Below are positions 22,918-33,912 of a stretch of 64,000 nucleotides of DNA, one piece after another. The DNA is from Stutzerimonas balearica DSM 6083. GTDB taxonomy: Bacteria; Pseudomonadota; Gammaproteobacteria; Pseudomonadales; Pseudomonadaceae. A program made the translations under genes and the position numbers. The DNA lies in assembly GCF_000818015.1 (NCBI RefSeq), contig NZ_CP007511.1, positions 3,234,501-3,298,500 of the forward strand. The letters are read 5' to 3'. The notes beneath the pieces are model-generated. The model did no database searches. It was not told the DNA's origin and saw nothing but the letters and a program-made list of their open reading frames with translations. Position 1 is the first letter of the stretch. Every line of letters begins with the position of its first letter.

Positions 22918-23868
22918 ATGCCGGAATCCGATGCCCATATGAGCGCCACGCCTCTGCTGGAAAGCGATGTGCTGCGCACCTTTGTCGCCATCGCCGAGAG
23001 CGGCAGCTTTACCCGGGCCGCCGGGCAGATCTACCGCAGCACCTCGGCGGTCAGCATGCAGATCAAACGCCTGGAAGAGACGCTTGGCCGCTCGCTTTTC
23101 ATCCGTGAAGCGCGACAGGTGCGCCTGACGCCTGCCGGAGAGATCCTGCTCGGCTATGCACGACGTCTGCTCAAGCTCAACGAGGAGGCGGTCGCGCAGT
23201 TCCTCCAGCCGGCACTGCAGGGGCGCGTACGGTTTGGCACGCCAGCCGATGTCGGCACTCGCATTCTGCCCGGCCTGTTGGCGCTGTTCGCGCGCAGCCA
23301 TCCTGGCGTGGAAGTCGAGGTTTCGGTCGCCCGCAGCGTCGACATGATCGAGCGTATCGATGCCGGCGAACTGGATCTGGCGCTGATCACCACCGGCAAT
23401 CTCGGGCAGGACGATTCACGGGGCGAGCCGATCCACAGCGAACCCCTGGTCTGGGCCGGCCGCAGCGGCGGCGTCGCCGCACTGCGCACGCCGTTGCCGC
23501 TGGCGCTGGCCAGCCCGGACTGTGCCTGGCGTCGGCAAGCCCTGGACGCGCTCGATCGCATCGGCCGCGGCTACCGCATCGCCTACTCGAGCGAGCAGTC
23601 GTCCGGTCAGGAAGCGGCGATGATCGCCGACCTGGCGATCGCGCCCTACCCGGCGAGCCTGGTCCGCCCGCCCCTGCAACGGCTGGACGGGCAGTACGGG
23701 CTGCCGCAACTGGGCGACTATCGGATCAACCTGCTGCGTAGTAGCAATCGCAGCGATGCCGTCGAGGTGCTGGCCGCCCAGGTGATTGCCGCCTTCGCCG
23801 AATACCGCAGCCGTTTCGGCGGCCATCGCCCGGAAGCCAGCGAGAAGCCGACATGGCACGCTGGATGA
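22918..23868 (+). CDS. LysR-family transcriptional regulator
   Basis: A 316-residue LTTR. Helix-turn-helix around residues 14-70 (LLESDVLRTFVAIAESGSFT, STSAVSMQIKRLEETLGRSL); the effector-binding domain follows from about 98. The DNA-binding wording belongs to the branch found beside small DUF1127 genes in pseudomonads. A second ATG at 22939 (MSATPLLESDV) would give a more typical N-terminus; the first is only 7 bp from the operator dyad and neither has a clear ribosome site. It overlaps the DUF2905 gene by 16 bp at its 3' end. Ligand unknown. Confidence 0.85.
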   Translation: MPESDAHMSATPLLESDVLRTFVAIAESGSFTRAAGQIYRSTSAVSMQIKRLEETLGRSLFIREARQVRLTPAGEILLGYARRLLKLNEEAVAQFLQPALQGRVRFGTPADVGTRILPGLLALFARSHPGVEVEVSVARSVDMIERIDAGELDLALITTGNLGQDDSRGEPIHSEPLVWAGRSGGVAALRTPLPLALASPDCAWRRQALDALDRIGRGYRIAYSSEQSSGQEAAMIADLAIAPYPASLVRPPLQRLDGQYGLPQLGDYRINLLRSSNRSDAVEVLAAQVIAAFAEYRSRFGGHRPEASEKPTWHAG

Positions 23869-24059
23869 TCTTCGCCGGGGCGGTACTGCTCGCGCTCGGC
23901 ATCGCCTGGCACTATTTCCCGTGGCTGCTGAACTGGTTCGGCCGCCTGCCGGGCGACATTCGCATCGAATCCGAACGCAGCCGGGTGTTCATCCCGATCA
24001 CCTCGATGGTGATCGTCAGCGTGGTGCTGACCGTACTGATCAACCTGTTCCGCCGCTAG
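23853..24059 (+). CDS. DUF2905 small inner-membrane protein
   Basis: A 68-residue protein with two membrane helices (WMIFAGAVLLALGIAWHYF; VFIPITSMVIVSVVLTVLI) joined by the conserved loop WFGRLPGDIRIE, the DUF2905 signature. Function unknown. It overlaps the end of the LysR gene by 16 bp in another frame, so both are probably on one transcript ending at the hairpin just downstream. Confidence 0.9.
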   Translation: MARWMIFAGAVLLALGIAWHYFPWLLNWFGRLPGDIRIESERSRVFIPITSMVIVSVVLTVLINLFRR

Positions 24060-24070
24060 GGTGGAATACG

Positions 24071-24094
24071 GCGCCCCGCACTTGGGGGCGCTTT
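24071..24094 (+). terminator. Hairpin terminator after the DUF2905 gene
   Basis: GCGCCCC / GCACTTG / GGGGCGC followed by TTT, 11 bp after the DUF2905 stop. The T-run is short. The following 90 bp to the pdxJ stop hold nothing recognisable. Confidence 0.6.
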
Positions 24095-24182
24095 GCGCGC
24101 TGATGACAGCCGGCGCAACCTCACCAATCGGGGCCTGCCCGCCACGCGCCGCGTGTTATTGCGGCTAACACTCCCGGCTCTT

Positions 24183-24929
24183 TCAGCCCCGCGCCGCCGC
24201 ACTCAGGATCAGATGTTTCATTTCCTTGACCGCCTGCTTGAAGCCGACGAACAACGCATGAGCCACGATGGCGTGGCCGATGTTCAGCTCGTTGACCCCG
24301 CGGATGGCGGCGATGGCTTCGGCGTTGTGATAGTGCAGCCCATGCCCGGCATTGACGATCAGGCCATGGCTGAGGCCGGCCTCCACACCGTCGCGAATGC
24401 GTGCGAGCTCGCACGCCCGCTCGGCAACGCTGTGCGCATCGGCATAGCGCCCGGTGTGCAGCTCGATAGCCGGAGCCCCGATACGCGCTGCCGCTTCGAT
24501 CTGACGGGGATCGGCATCGATGAACAGCGAAACCTCGGCCCCGCAGAGCGTCAGTCGCTCGACCGCATCACGAATACGCGGCTCCTGGCCGGCCACATCC
24601 AGACCGCCCTCGGTGGTGAGTTCCTGGCGCGTCTCCGGGACCAGGCAGACATGTTCGGGGCGCAGTTGCTCGGCAAACGCGAGCATCGACTCGGTGACGC
24701 CCATCTCGAAGTTCATTCGCGTCTGCAGGGCGTCCTTCATCATCAGAACGTCACGTTCCTGAATATGTCGACGGTCTTCGCGCAGGTGCACGGTGATACC
24801 GTCGGCTCCCGCCTCCTCGGCATCCAGCGCGGCCTTGACCGGATCAGGATAACGGGTGCCGCGCGCCTGACGTAGCGTCGCGACATGGTCGACATTGACA
24901 CCGAGCAGGATTCGATTGGCTTCAGTCAC
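24183..24929 (-). CDS. pdxJ: Pyridoxine 5'-phosphate synthase PdxJ
   Basis: A 248-residue TIM-barrel enzyme that condenses 1-deoxyxylulose 5-phosphate with amino-oxopropyl phosphate to give pyridoxine 5'-phosphate. Landmarks are [27 protein letters not shown] N-terminus, [16 protein letters not shown], the ELHTGRYAD segment and AGHGLHYHN. Translation starts at a GTG that overlaps the recO stop by 8 bp, so it is the last gene of the lepA-lepB-DUF4845-rnc-era-recO-pdxJ transcript, the usual order in pseudomonads. Confidence 0.95.
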   Translation of the reverse strand: MTEANRILLGVNVDHVATLRQARGTRYPDPVKAALDAEEAGADGITVHLREDRRHIQERDVLMMKDALQTRMNFEMGVTESMLAFAEQLRPEHVCLVPETRQELTTEGGLDVAGQEPRIRDAVERLTLCGAEVSLFIDADPRQIEAAARIGAPAIELHTGRYADAHSVAERACELARIRDGVEAGLSHGLIVNAGHGLHYHNAEAIAAIRGVNELNIGHAIVAHALFVGFKQAVKEMKHLILSAAARG

Positions 24930-25611
24930 GCGATACCTCCTTCATGTTCATGAACAGCTCGCGGCTGACCAACGGCCGGCCGCCCAGGTGGGGCGCCAAG
25001 GCCTGGCGCATCAGCCTCTTGGCCGCCGCCAGTGCTCCCGGCACCTGCCAGTCGGCCTCGGCCATCGCCAACAGTTCGGCCCCGTTGAACAGGCCGGGCT
25101 GGAATTGCGAGACGGGCTCGAGACCGGCATCGGGAATCAGACGGTAGAGGCCAGCAGGCTCGATCGGCAAGCCCTGGAGGTCGTGCTCGAGCGCGAAGCC
25201 ATAGCCGAGCTCGCCAAGCAGCCGCCACTCGAAGGCACGCAGCAAGGGCTCGATCGGTCGTTTGGCCGCCAATGCCGGCAGCGTCGCCGCGTAGTGCTCG
25301 AAGAGGGCCGGCTGGGCATCCTCGACCGGCAGCAGACGAACCAGCAGTTCGTTCAGGTACAGACCGCTGAACAGAGCCTGACCGTCGAGCCAGAACGTTG
25401 GCCCTGCCTGCTCCAGGCGTGCCACGGTCTTCAGGTCGCCCCGGCCGCGCAGCTCGATTTCCAGCGAAACGAAGGGGCGCAGCAGGCTGCCGGCCCTGCC
25501 GCGGGCGGCGCGCATCACCGCGCGCAGCCGTCCCTGGGGGGTGAACAGCTCGACGAGCGCGCTGCTTTCCTTGTAGGGACGGCTATGCAGTACGAATGCA
25601 GGCTGGTGCAT
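24922..25611 (-). CDS. recO: DNA repair protein RecO
   Basis: A 229-residue RecO, mediator that loads RecA on SSB-coated DNA in the RecFOR pathway and anneals strands. The N-terminal OB fold begins [20 protein letters not shown], followed by [16 protein letters not shown]; the helical C-terminal domain has [13 protein letters not shown]. The zinc cysteines of some RecO proteins are absent, as usual in gammaproteobacteria. The stop overlaps the pdxJ start and the gene lies 47 bp after era. Confidence 0.93.
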   Translation of the reverse strand: MHQPAFVLHSRPYKESSALVELFTPQGRLRAVMRAARGRAGSLLRPFVSLEIELRGRGDLKTVARLEQAGPTFWLDGQALFSGLYLNELLVRLLPVEDAQPALFEHYAATLPALAAKRPIEPLLRAFEWRLLGELGYGFALEHDLQGLPIEPAGLYRLIPDAGLEPVSQFQPGLFNGAELLAMAEADWQVPGALAAAKRLMRQALAPHLGGRPLVSRELFMNMKEVSRD

Positions 25612-25658
25612 GGCGGGTCAGGGCGTGCCTGGTGCGCGCAGCAAGTGCGCTAACGCGT

Positions 25659-26576
25659 TTACTGATAACCGAGCGAATGCAGCGCGCGCTCGTCGTCGGA
25701 CCAGCCACCCTTGACCTTGACCCACAGGTTGAGCATGACCTTGGAGTCGAACAGCACCTCCATGTCCTTGCGCGCTTCCTGGCCGATGCGTTTGATGCGC
25801 TCACCCTTGTCGCCGATGATGATCTTCTTCTGGCCGTCGCGCTCGACCAGAATCAGCGCGTGGATGTGCAGCACGTGGCCTTCCTGCTTGAAGTCCTCGA
25901 TCTCGACGGTGATCTGGTACGGCACCTCGGCGCCAAGCTGCCGCATGATCTTCTCGCGTACCAGCTCGGCGGCAAGAAAGCGGCTGCTGCGATCGGTGAT
26001 CTGGTCTTCCGGGAAGAAATGCTCGCCCTCGGGCAGGCGCTCGGCGACTAGGTTTTCCAACGTTTCCAGATTTTGTCCATGCTGCGCGGAAATCGGCACG
26101 ATCTCGGCGTTGGGCAACTGCTCGGCGAGCCAGCGCAGATGAGGCAGCAGCTCGGCCTTGTCCTCGATGCGGTCGGTCTTGTTCACCGCCACGATCAGCG
26201 GCCCAGTAACGTACTGTAGGCGCTCCAGCACAGCCTGGTCCTCATCGGTCCAGCGGGTACGATCGACGACGAAAATCACCACGTCGACGTCCTTCAGCGC
26301 GGAGGCCGCGGTGCGGTTCATGTAGCGGTTGAGCGCGGTCTCGCCGTTCTGGTGCAGGCCCGGGGTATCGACATAGACCGCCTGCACGCTGCCCTCGGTC
26401 TTGATGCCGAGCATGTTGTGACGGGTGGTCTGCGGCTTGCGCGAGGTGATCGCCAGCTTCTGCCCTAGGATGTGGTTGAGCAAGGTCGACTTGCCGACGT
26501 TCGGCCGGCCGACGATAGCGACGTAGCCACAACGGCTGACGGCATCGTGCTGCGCCGGTTCAAGGTGTTCAGTCAT
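25659..26576 (-). CDS. era: GTPase Era, 16S rRNA maturation factor
   Basis: A 305-residue Ras-like GTPase with a C-terminal KH domain. G motifs: GRPNVGKST (G1), TTRHNMLGI (G2), DTPGL (G3), NKTD (G4), SAQ (G5). The KH part contains [20 protein letters not shown]. Era binds the 3' end of 16S rRNA and the 30S subunit at the membrane. I start at the ATG at 26576 ([15 protein letters not shown]), which overlaps the rnc stop by 8 bp; ATGs a few codons upstream are less likely. Confidence 0.96.
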   Translation of the reverse strand: MTEHLEPAQHDAVSRCGYVAIVGRPNVGKSTLLNHILGQKLAITSRKPQTTRHNMLGIKTEGSVQAVYVDTPGLHQNGETALNRYMNRTAASALKDVDVVIFVVDRTRWTDEDQAVLERLQYVTGPLIVAVNKTDRIEDKAELLPHLRWLAEQLPNAEIVPISAQHGQNLETLENLVAERLPEGEHFFPEDQITDRSSRFLAAELVREKIMRQLGAEVPYQITVEIEDFKQEGHVLHIHALILVERDGQKKIIIGDKGERIKRIGQEARKDMEVLFDSKVMLNLWVKVKGGWSDDERALHSLGYQ

Positions 26577-27258
26577 GTCCATTCTCCACGCCAAGGGCGA
26601 TGAGTGCGGCGGCCGCAGCCACCTGTTCGGCGATACGCCGGCTGGCGCCCTGCCCGTGGGTCTTGTCGGTCAGCAAGGCTACCTGGCATTCGACGAAGAA
26701 GGTGCGGCAATGCGGTTCGCCCTGAATGTCCACCACCTCGTAGCGCGGCAATTCGCAGGCGCGCGATTGCAGGAACTCCTGCAGTCGCGTCTTCGGATCC
26801 TTGTTGGTGTCGACCAGCGTCAAGCCTTGCAGCTCCCCCGCGAGCCAGTCCAGCACCCGCTCACGTGCCGCTTCCATGCCGGCATCGAGGTAGATCGCGC
26901 CAATCAGCGCCTCGAGCGTGTCGGCCAGGATCGACTCACGGCGATAACCGCCGCTCTTGAGCTCGCCGGAACCAAGGCGCAGATGGTCGCCCAGCTCGAA
27001 GCCGCGGGCGAGCACCGCCAGCGTTTCGCCCTTGACCAGCCGGGCGCGCAGGCGAGAGAGCTGGCCTTCTTTGGCTTGCGGAAAGTGGTTGAACAGCGCC
27101 TCGCCGGCGATGAAGTTCAGGATGGCGTCACCGAGGAACTCGAGGCGTTCGTTATTGCGCCCGGCATAGCTGCGGTGCGTGAGCGCCAGGAGCATCAGCT
27201 CCTGGTCCTTGAAGTGATAACCGAGCTTGCGCTCGAGACGGGCTAGCGAAGTGCTCAC
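26569..27258 (-). CDS. rnc: Ribonuclease III
   Basis: A 229-residue RNase III. The catalytic domain has the signature [20 protein letters not shown]; the second catalytic stretch is [15 protein letters not shown]. The C-terminal double-stranded RNA-binding domain (about 155-225) has the form [11 protein letters not shown]...[16 protein letters not shown]. It processes rRNA precursors and structured mRNAs. The GTG start overlaps the stop of the DUF4845 gene (GTGA) and its stop overlaps era, so translation is coupled. Confidence 0.96.
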   Translation of the reverse strand: MSTSLARLERKLGYHFKDQELMLLALTHRSYAGRNNERLEFLGDAILNFIAGEALFNHFPQAKEGQLSRLRARLVKGETLAVLARGFELGDHLRLGSGELKSGGYRRESILADTLEALIGAIYLDAGMEAARERVLDWLAGELQGLTLVDTNKDPKTRLQEFLQSRACELPRYEVVDIQGEPHCRTFFVECQVALLTDKTHGQGASRRIAEQVAAAAALIALGVENGHD

Positions 27259-27632
27259 GGCATCCTTAGGCGGTATTCTTTGTCGAAGTTGGCCACCAGA
27301 TCGAGGTTGCTGATCAGTGGCTCACGTTTTTCATATTTGAGGTGGGCGCGGAATTCGTTGTCCTGGATTTCCACCTTCAGTGCATCGCGCAGATCGAAAT
27401 CGCGGATGCCGTTCACCTGCAGGCCTTTGCTGACGTGAGTATAGAACTCGCCAACGCTTCGGATTTCCTCGGCCTGTTCGGTTTCAACCGATGTGATCAC
27501 CTTGTCCAGGGACATATAGTCCATGTAGTGCGGCAGCATCTTGAATGCGGTGCTGGCGAAGAAGGCCACGAGAGCCAGCACCACCAGCCAGCTCAGCATG
27601 GACAGCCCATTCTGCGAACGCGCGAAACTCAT
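27255..27632 (-). CDS. DUF4845 single-pass membrane protein
   Basis: A 125-residue protein with an N-terminal membrane anchor ([21 protein letters not shown]) and a mixed alpha/beta outer domain ([20 protein letters not shown]), the DUF4845 pattern, always found between lepB and rnc in pseudomonads. N-terminus [13 protein letters not shown] resembles a pilin-like leader. Function unknown. Ends in a 4-bp overlap with rnc; 90 bp separate it from lepB. Confidence 0.88.
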   Translation of the reverse strand: MSFARSQNGLSMLSWLVVLALVAFFASTAFKMLPHYMDYMSLDKVITSVETEQAEEIRSVGEFYTHVSKGLQVNGIRDFDLRDALKVEIQDNEFRAHLKYEKREPLISNLDLVANFDKEYRLRMP

Positions 27633-27722
27633 GTCGACCTCTAGTCGTCTCGATACCCACCCAGCGGGGCGTGCCCACTATAGCGAGCCACGCACCGGCT
27701 TCAGCGGCGGCATTTCACAGCC

Positions 27723-28577
27723 TCAGTGAATCAACCCCACCCGCGAAAAGTGCGGCAGGTTGCTGAGCTTCGGATCAGGCCAGCTCATCCACACGGCAAA
27801 CGCCTTGCCGACGATATTGCGATCGGGAACCATGCCGACCAGCTCCGGCGCAATGGTATCGTCCTGCCAGTAACGGCTGTCGTTCGAGTTATCGCGGTTG
27901 TCGCCCATCATGAAGTAGTGCCCTTGCGGGACCGTCCACTGCCTGCTGGGCTCGATGCGGTAGCGCCCCATCTCCTTGCGGATGATGTGCTCGACATCGC
28001 CGAGTTGCTCGCGGTATAGCACCGCGCTGCCCAGACTACCCGGCTCTTCGCCGATCAGCGTCTCGGCGACCAGCTTGTCGTTCACATACAGCCGACGGTC
28101 GCTGCTGTAGCGAATCACGTCTCCCGGCAGGCCGACCACACGCTTGATGTAGTTGATGTTGGGATCGCTCGGGTAGCGGAACACCATCACGTCGCCGCGC
28201 TTCGGGTCACCTACTTCAATGATCTTGGTGTCGATCACCGGCAACCGAATGCCATAGGCAAATTTGTTGACCAGGATGAAATCGCCGACCTCCAGCGTGG
28301 GCTTCATCGAGCCGGACGGGATCTGGAAAGGCTCGACGAGAAAGGAGCGCAGCACCAGCACGATGGCCAGCACTGGAAAGAACGACTTGCCGTACTCGAT
28401 GAGGACCGGCTCGCGGTTGAGGGCTTCCAGCGCCTGCGCGTCTACCTGATCGGTGCGTCCCTGATAGCTGGCGATGGCCGCACGCCGCCGGGGGGCGAAA
28501 TACAACAGATCGCTCAGCGCCAGCAGGCCGGACACCAATACGGCGATGACCAGCAGCAAAGGGAAATTGATCGACAT
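27723..28577 (-). CDS. lepB: Signal peptidase I
   Basis: A 284-residue type I signal peptidase. Two N-terminal membrane helices (LLLVIAVLVSGLLALSDLLY; FFPVLAIVLVLRSFLVEPF) precede the catalytic Ser in IPSGSMKPTL and the catalytic Lys in INYIKRVVGLPGDVI; box E MGDNRDNSNDSRYW follows. It removes signal peptides from exported proteins at the periplasmic face. It starts one base after the lepA stop, so the two are coupled. Confidence 0.97.
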   Translation of the reverse strand: MSINFPLLLVIAVLVSGLLALSDLLYFAPRRRAAIASYQGRTDQVDAQALEALNREPVLIEYGKSFFPVLAIVLVLRSFLVEPFQIPSGSMKPTLEVGDFILVNKFAYGIRLPVIDTKIIEVGDPKRGDVMVFRYPSDPNINYIKRVVGLPGDVIRYSSDRRLYVNDKLVAETLIGEEPGSLGSAVLYREQLGDVEHIIRKEMGRYRIEPSRQWTVPQGHYFMMGDNRDNSNDSRYWQDDTIAPELVGMVPDRNIVGKAFAVWMSWPDPKLSNLPHFSRVGLIH

Positions 28578-28578
28578 A

Positions 28579-30378
<1,800 letters not shown>

Positions 30379-30940
30379 AGCTCAACACTCGATAGATGTC
30401 GCAGACCGGGCGCCTGCCAAAATAGCCGCGGAGTTTAACCGATCAAGCTATCGAGTGCCACGCGCGCTGACCATCGAGCCACACCAATGGCGCTCGGAGA
30501 GGCCCCCTACTCGGATCGCCCGGGCAGCCCGAGCGTAATGAAACGGGCTCTGCATTCCCGCGCTGCGCGTTGGACACAAGGCGTTCTAGCATCAACCTGC
30601 CGCGCCAACGCGGATGTCCGGCCCGCACGCCTGCGCTCCACTGCCTGCGGAGATGCATATCGCGTTTCAGCGGCCGCTGATCAGCTGTCTGCTGGCAAGC
30701 AGCGCCCGCCAGGGAACGTGAAGCCTCTGGGCCGGACCTGGCGCCGCTATAGCGTTGCGGCGCAGCCCCTTTTCAAGCGTTGAAGAATGCGACCACCGCC
30801 TCAGCCTGAGTTTCGCGACGGCAGGCGAAGCGTGCTCGGCGAGCTGGGTGAGATCAGACAGGTGTGCCGGAACGAAGTCGGGCGAACATGAAATGCCGAA
30901 TATCGGGACCGAAAATGTCGGCCCCTGACAGGTGGAACAG
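30379..30940. other. 562-bp non-coding gap between lepA and mucC where mucD is expected
   Basis: No complete gene is visible on either strand. It must contain the lepA promoter. In P. aeruginosa and relatives the periplasmic serine protease gene mucD (about 1.4 kb) lies here. A short remnant-like segment is given as a separate entry. Confidence 0.7.
30811..30855 (-). pseudogene. Possible 5' remnant of mucD
   Basis: On the minus strand this segment reads DLTQLAEHASPAVAK, preceded in frame by SPDFVPAHLS. The mature N-terminus of MucD reads, from memory, LPDFTPLVEQASPAVVNIS, so there is a run of plausible matches at exactly the place where mucD should start, about 90 bp after mucC. No start codon or signal peptide is joined to it, and nothing after it looks like a trypsin-like protease. 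The match covers only about 15 residues, so chance is not excluded. Confidence 0.35.
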
Positions 30941-31423
30941 CTAGAGCAGGTGCTCCCGCATACCGCTCCCGCTGCTGCACGCGGCCTCCGAGAGCAGAGC
31001 ACGCAGCACGATTGGTTGTAACTCAGCGTTCTGGTCGATCCGTTTGCTGCGTTGCCGCACCAACCAGCAGCCTGCCAAGAAGCCCAGTAGCCCACCGAGA
31101 ATCGTCACCGGCTCGGCAGCCGACAGGCTTTGCGCCAGCAGCGCACCCACGAACAGGAAAAATAGCGGAAGCAGATAAACCAGGACGGCTCCATGCAGGA
31201 GCGCACGCTCGGAAATGCCGATCACGACGCCATCCCCGACCTGCAACCTGAGGCTGGTAGCGGCTCGAGTCAGGCCGCGTCGTTCCTGTACGCCCAGCCG
31301 GTTCATCAAGCCCTGCCCGCAGCCATTCTTCGCTGAACAGCCCGAGCAGGTGCTTTGCACCTCGGTCTGTACCCAGACCGCCCCGTCTTCCACCGCGATG
31401 ACGCGCCCGCGCTCCTCGATCAC
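30941..31423 (-). CDS. mucC: RseC/MucC-type positive regulator of sigma-E activity
   Basis: A 160-residue inner-membrane protein of the RseC family. The N-terminal part has a cysteine cluster (STCSGCSAKNGCG) and two membrane helices follow (ALLHGAVLVYLLPLFFLFVG; VTILGGLLGFLAGCWLV). It starts with a GTG that overlaps the mucB stop (GTGA). RseC-type proteins modulate envelope-stress or redox systems, the E. coli one in connection with rsxABCDGE, whose operon is also present at 42632-48885. It is the last gene of the algU operon here because mucD is missing. Confidence 0.88.
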   Translation of the reverse strand: MIEERGRVIAVEDGAVWVQTEVQSTCSGCSAKNGCGQGLMNRLGVQERRGLTRAATSLRLQVGDGVVIGISERALLHGAVLVYLLPLFFLFVGALLAQSLSAAEPVTILGGLLGFLAGCWLVRQRSKRIDQNAELQPIVLRALLSEAACSSGSGMREHLL

Positions 31424-32361
31424 TGACCGGCGGCCTCGCCTTCGGAACGCGCCGAAAGCGCTACACGCTCGGCAGTTCCAAGCGGCACCTCGCCGACGAC
31501 GGTGACCATTACGTCGCCCCCCGAACCGCTGATGCGCTTGGAGACGACAACGGTCGGCCCCATCTGACTACGCGCGTCGTGCACTTGGGCCCCGCGCAAC
31601 GGCTCGATGAACACGGAAAAACGGGCCAGCCCATCACCATAGGAAAGCCAGGTGACCGGGACGTCCGCATCGACGCCCGGACGCTGTGCCGACTCCAGCA
31701 GCTTGAAGCCAGGAGGCAGCCAATCGGCCCGCCAACCGCTCGAAGGCTCGGTTCGTTCGACATGTTCTACCGGCTTGCACGCAGCCGTCGCCTTCAGTCC
31801 AGGCGCCGGAACATTGCCAGCCTCGAAATGAGTGAATTGCAGGCGCTCGAGGAGCTGTCCTTTTTCACTGAGCATGAGCGACTTGATTGGAAACGCCGTT
31901 TCTCGATCCAGGTGCAACTCGAAACTGTATCGATGCTGGTCACGGGCCAGCACGGCGATCGCCACCGCGGGCCGATCAGCGATACGTGACTCCCCGATGA
32001 CCCGGAATTCATACCATTCGGATAAGGCCTTGGCATCAAAACGTGGGTTTTGCCACGCCTGACTGGGTTCAGCCGCAGAAGCGAACTCATCGCTGGAACA
32101 TTGGACTTGGCCATTGATCCGAACGACCTCAACAGCAGGCCCATCGAGCTGCAGCAGTCGCTCGCGGACTTCGCCACCCTTGACTTGATGCCAAACCGCA
32201 TGACTGGAAAAGCTGCCATCGCGTCCGTAGACAAACGTTCCGGCATAACTATGGCTCTGCCCCGCTTTTGCGAGGCTGGCCATCCAGGTATCGGCATCTG
32301 CAGCGAAGGCCGGCATCGATAGCCAGCCTCCGATTACTACACATAGCGGCAGTGCGCGCAT
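31420..32361 (-). CDS. mucB: Periplasmic anti-sigma cofactor MucB/RseB
   Basis: A 313-residue periplasmic protein with signal peptide MRALPLCVVIGGWLSMPAFA. The N-terminal MucB/RseB lipoprotein-fold domain begins DTWMASLAKAGQSHSYAGTF; the C-terminal domain ends with the QMGPTVVVSKRISGSGGDVM segment. MucB binds the periplasmic part of MucA, protecting it from site-1 cleavage and sensing lipid or lipopolysaccharide signals. It lies 12 bp after mucA and overlaps mucC by 4 bp. No frameshift is visible. Confidence 0.93.
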   Translation of the reverse strand: MRALPLCVVIGGWLSMPAFAADADTWMASLAKAGQSHSYAGTFVYGRDGSFSSHAVWHQVKGGEVRERLLQLDGPAVEVVRINGQVQCSSDEFASAAEPSQAWQNPRFDAKALSEWYEFRVIGESRIADRPAVAIAVLARDQHRYSFELHLDRETAFPIKSLMLSEKGQLLERLQFTHFEAGNVPAPGLKATAACKPVEHVERTEPSSGWRADWLPPGFKLLESAQRPGVDADVPVTWLSYGDGLARFSVFIEPLRGAQVHDARSQMGPTVVVSKRISGSGGDVMVTVVGEVPLGTAERVALSARSEGEAAGQ

Positions 32362-32373
32362 GTTCTTCCTTAG

Positions 32374-32973
32374 TTAGCGTTCTTCCATGCTGGCTGCGCG
32401 AGCATACGGCAGCGCACCGTCCGAGCCACTTCCAAATGCCGCTTGCTGGGCATGCTGACGCACATAGGACGGCAAACGCTCTTCGTGCCAGCGATCAATC
32501 GGTGCAGCTTCGGCCGCAGGCTGCGCCTGCACCTCCGCCTGCCCCTCACTATAACCCGCCAATACAGCCGGCCCCTGAGTGGCCTGCGGCACGGAGATAG
32601 CTGGCGGAGCCGTCTCTTGCGCAAGTTGCGGTGCCGCGACGTCATTCTGATTGTACAGACGCACGCCGGCCAGCACTGCCACGGTCACCGAGGCCGCTAC
32701 AGCCAACCGGCCCAAATTGCGCCATGCAGCGCCTGCACGAGCAGGCACACTCGGCACAGCCTCATCGGCAATCGCGGCGGAAACCGCTGCCGAGATATCC
32801 AACCGCGGCTCGATCAGCTCCTTGTGCATCACGGCACGGGCGATTTGATAACGCGACCAGGTGGCACGTACTTCTTGATCGTCGCTTGCTGCGAGCACGC
32901 GACGTAATTCCAACTCGTCCGCTTCGTTATCCATCACCGCGGACAGCGATTCATGCAGGGCTTCACGACTCAT
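32374..32973 (-). CDS. mucA: Anti-sigma factor MucA
   Basis: A 199-residue RseA-family anti-sigma factor. The cytoplasmic N-terminal domain (MSREALHESLSAVMDNEADE, then RATWSRYQIARAVMH) binds AlgU; a single membrane helix is at about residues 88-105 (LGRLAVAASVTVAVLAGV); a periplasmic Gln/Ala-rich domain follows and is complete. The start at 32973 follows GAGAGGAA; an in-frame ATG at 33051 would reach back into algU and is rejected. The length is close to that of P. aeruginosa MucA (194), so it is not a mucA22-like truncation. Confidence 0.93.
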   Translation of the reverse strand: MSREALHESLSAVMDNEADELELRRVLAASDDQEVRATWSRYQIARAVMHKELIEPRLDISAAVSAAIADEAVPSVPARAGAAWRNLGRLAVAASVTVAVLAGVRLYNQNDVAAPQLAQETAPPAISVPQATQGPAVLAGYSEGQAEVQAQPAAEAAPIDRWHEERLPSYVRQHAQQAAFGSGSDGALPYARAASMEER

Positions 32974-33004
32974 GGCGGTTCCTCTCTTGGCTGTCGCCGC
33001 TGTC

Positions 33005-33586
33005 TCAGGATTCATGCAACAAGGGTTGCAACGACTTATCGATGGCTTCACGCGCCCGGAATATCCGGGAGCGTACCGTTCCGACGGGACACTGCATCAC
33101 GCTCGCAATGTCTTCGTAACTAAGACCATCGAATTCGCGCAATGTTAAGGCCGTGCGCAAATCTTCCGGCAGTTGCTGAATTGTCCGATGAACGGTGTCT
33201 TCAATCTCATCCCTGAGCAGCGACCGCTCCGGCGACTCGATGTCCTTCAGAGCGTGGTCACCCTCATAGAACTCGGCATCTTCGGAACTTACGTCACTGT
33301 CTGGAGGACGCCTACCACGCGCCACCAGATGATTCTTCGCCGTATTGATGGCGATGCGGTACAGCCATGTGTAAAAGGCACTGTCACCGCGAAAGTTGCT
33401 CAGCGCTCGGTAGGCCTTGATGAACGCTTCCTGCGCGACATCCTGAGCCTCATGAGAGTCGTGCACGAAGCGCACGATCAACCCAAGGATCTTGTGCTGA
33501 TATTTCATAACCAGCAGATCAAACGCGCGCTTATCCCCTCGCTGAACACGCTCAACCAGCTGCTGGTCTTGCTCCTGGGTCAACAT
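33005..33586 (-). CDS. algU: ECF sigma factor AlgU (AlgT/RpoE)
   Basis: A 193-residue ECF sigma factor. Region 2 has DLLVMKYQHKILGLIVRFVH and DSHEAQDVAQEAFIKAYRAL; region 4 has LREFDGLSYEDIASVMQCPVGTVRSRIFRARE. It controls envelope stress and alginate genes and is held by MucA, encoded 31 bp downstream. AAGGAGG lies 7 bases before the ATG. Two AlgU-like promoters upstream indicate autoregulation. The gene is divergent from nadB, as in P. aeruginosa. Confidence 0.97.
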   Translation of the reverse strand: MLTQEQDQQLVERVQRGDKRAFDLLVMKYQHKILGLIVRFVHDSHEAQDVAQEAFIKAYRALSNFRGDSAFYTWLYRIAINTAKNHLVARGRRPPDSDVSSEDAEFYEGDHALKDIESPERSLLRDEIEDTVHRTIQQLPEDLRTALTLREFDGLSYEDIASVMQCPVGTVRSRIFRAREAIDKSLQPLLHES

Positions 33587-33642
33587 AGATACGCCTCCTT
33601 ACCGAGGGCGCATCGCTCACACCAGCGAACCGACCTGCCAGA

Positions 33643-33669
33643 ATAGACCCGGGCTTTACGCAAAAGTTC
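33643..33669 (-). promoter_or_regulatory. AlgU-dependent promoter of algU (P1-like)
   Basis: On the minus strand GAACTT, 16 bases, then TCTAT, the AlgU/sigma-E consensus shape, about 57-83 bp upstream of the algU start. The spacer wording (TTGCGTAAAGCCCGGG) closely resembles, from memory, the P. aeruginosa algU P1 promoter. Confidence 0.8.
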
Positions 33670-33797
33670 TCCCCCTTCCTAGCAAGCTTTCCTGCAATAC
33701 GTTGGCGGCAACTGCGCAACTACGTTTCCGTGTCGGGCTCTCACGCCCTAGCCCGCTGACACCGGCATCACCGTGCAGCGAGCACTCTCAAGCATCT

Positions 33798-33825
33798 ATG
33801 GATCGCACGCCTGCAAGAAAAGTTC
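33798..33825 (-). promoter_or_regulatory. Second AlgU-like promoter upstream of algU
   Basis: On the minus strand GAACTT, 17 bases, then TCCATA, about 212-239 bp upstream of algU. P. aeruginosa algU also has two AlgU-dependent promoters (P1 and P3). The rest of the 33587-33912 divergent region should include the nadB promoter, which I cannot pin down. Confidence 0.5.
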
Positions 33826-33912
33826 CACGAGCGCGAAGATTAATCCCTTTCAGCTATATTGCCGCACGGCGCGGTCTATATACTACCGGCGATCTCATTC
33901 GTGGATGTCGAG

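Noticed and set aside
32374..32973. Truncated or frameshifted mucA as in mucoid isolates
   Set aside because: The frame is intact through membrane and periplasmic domains with near-normal length.
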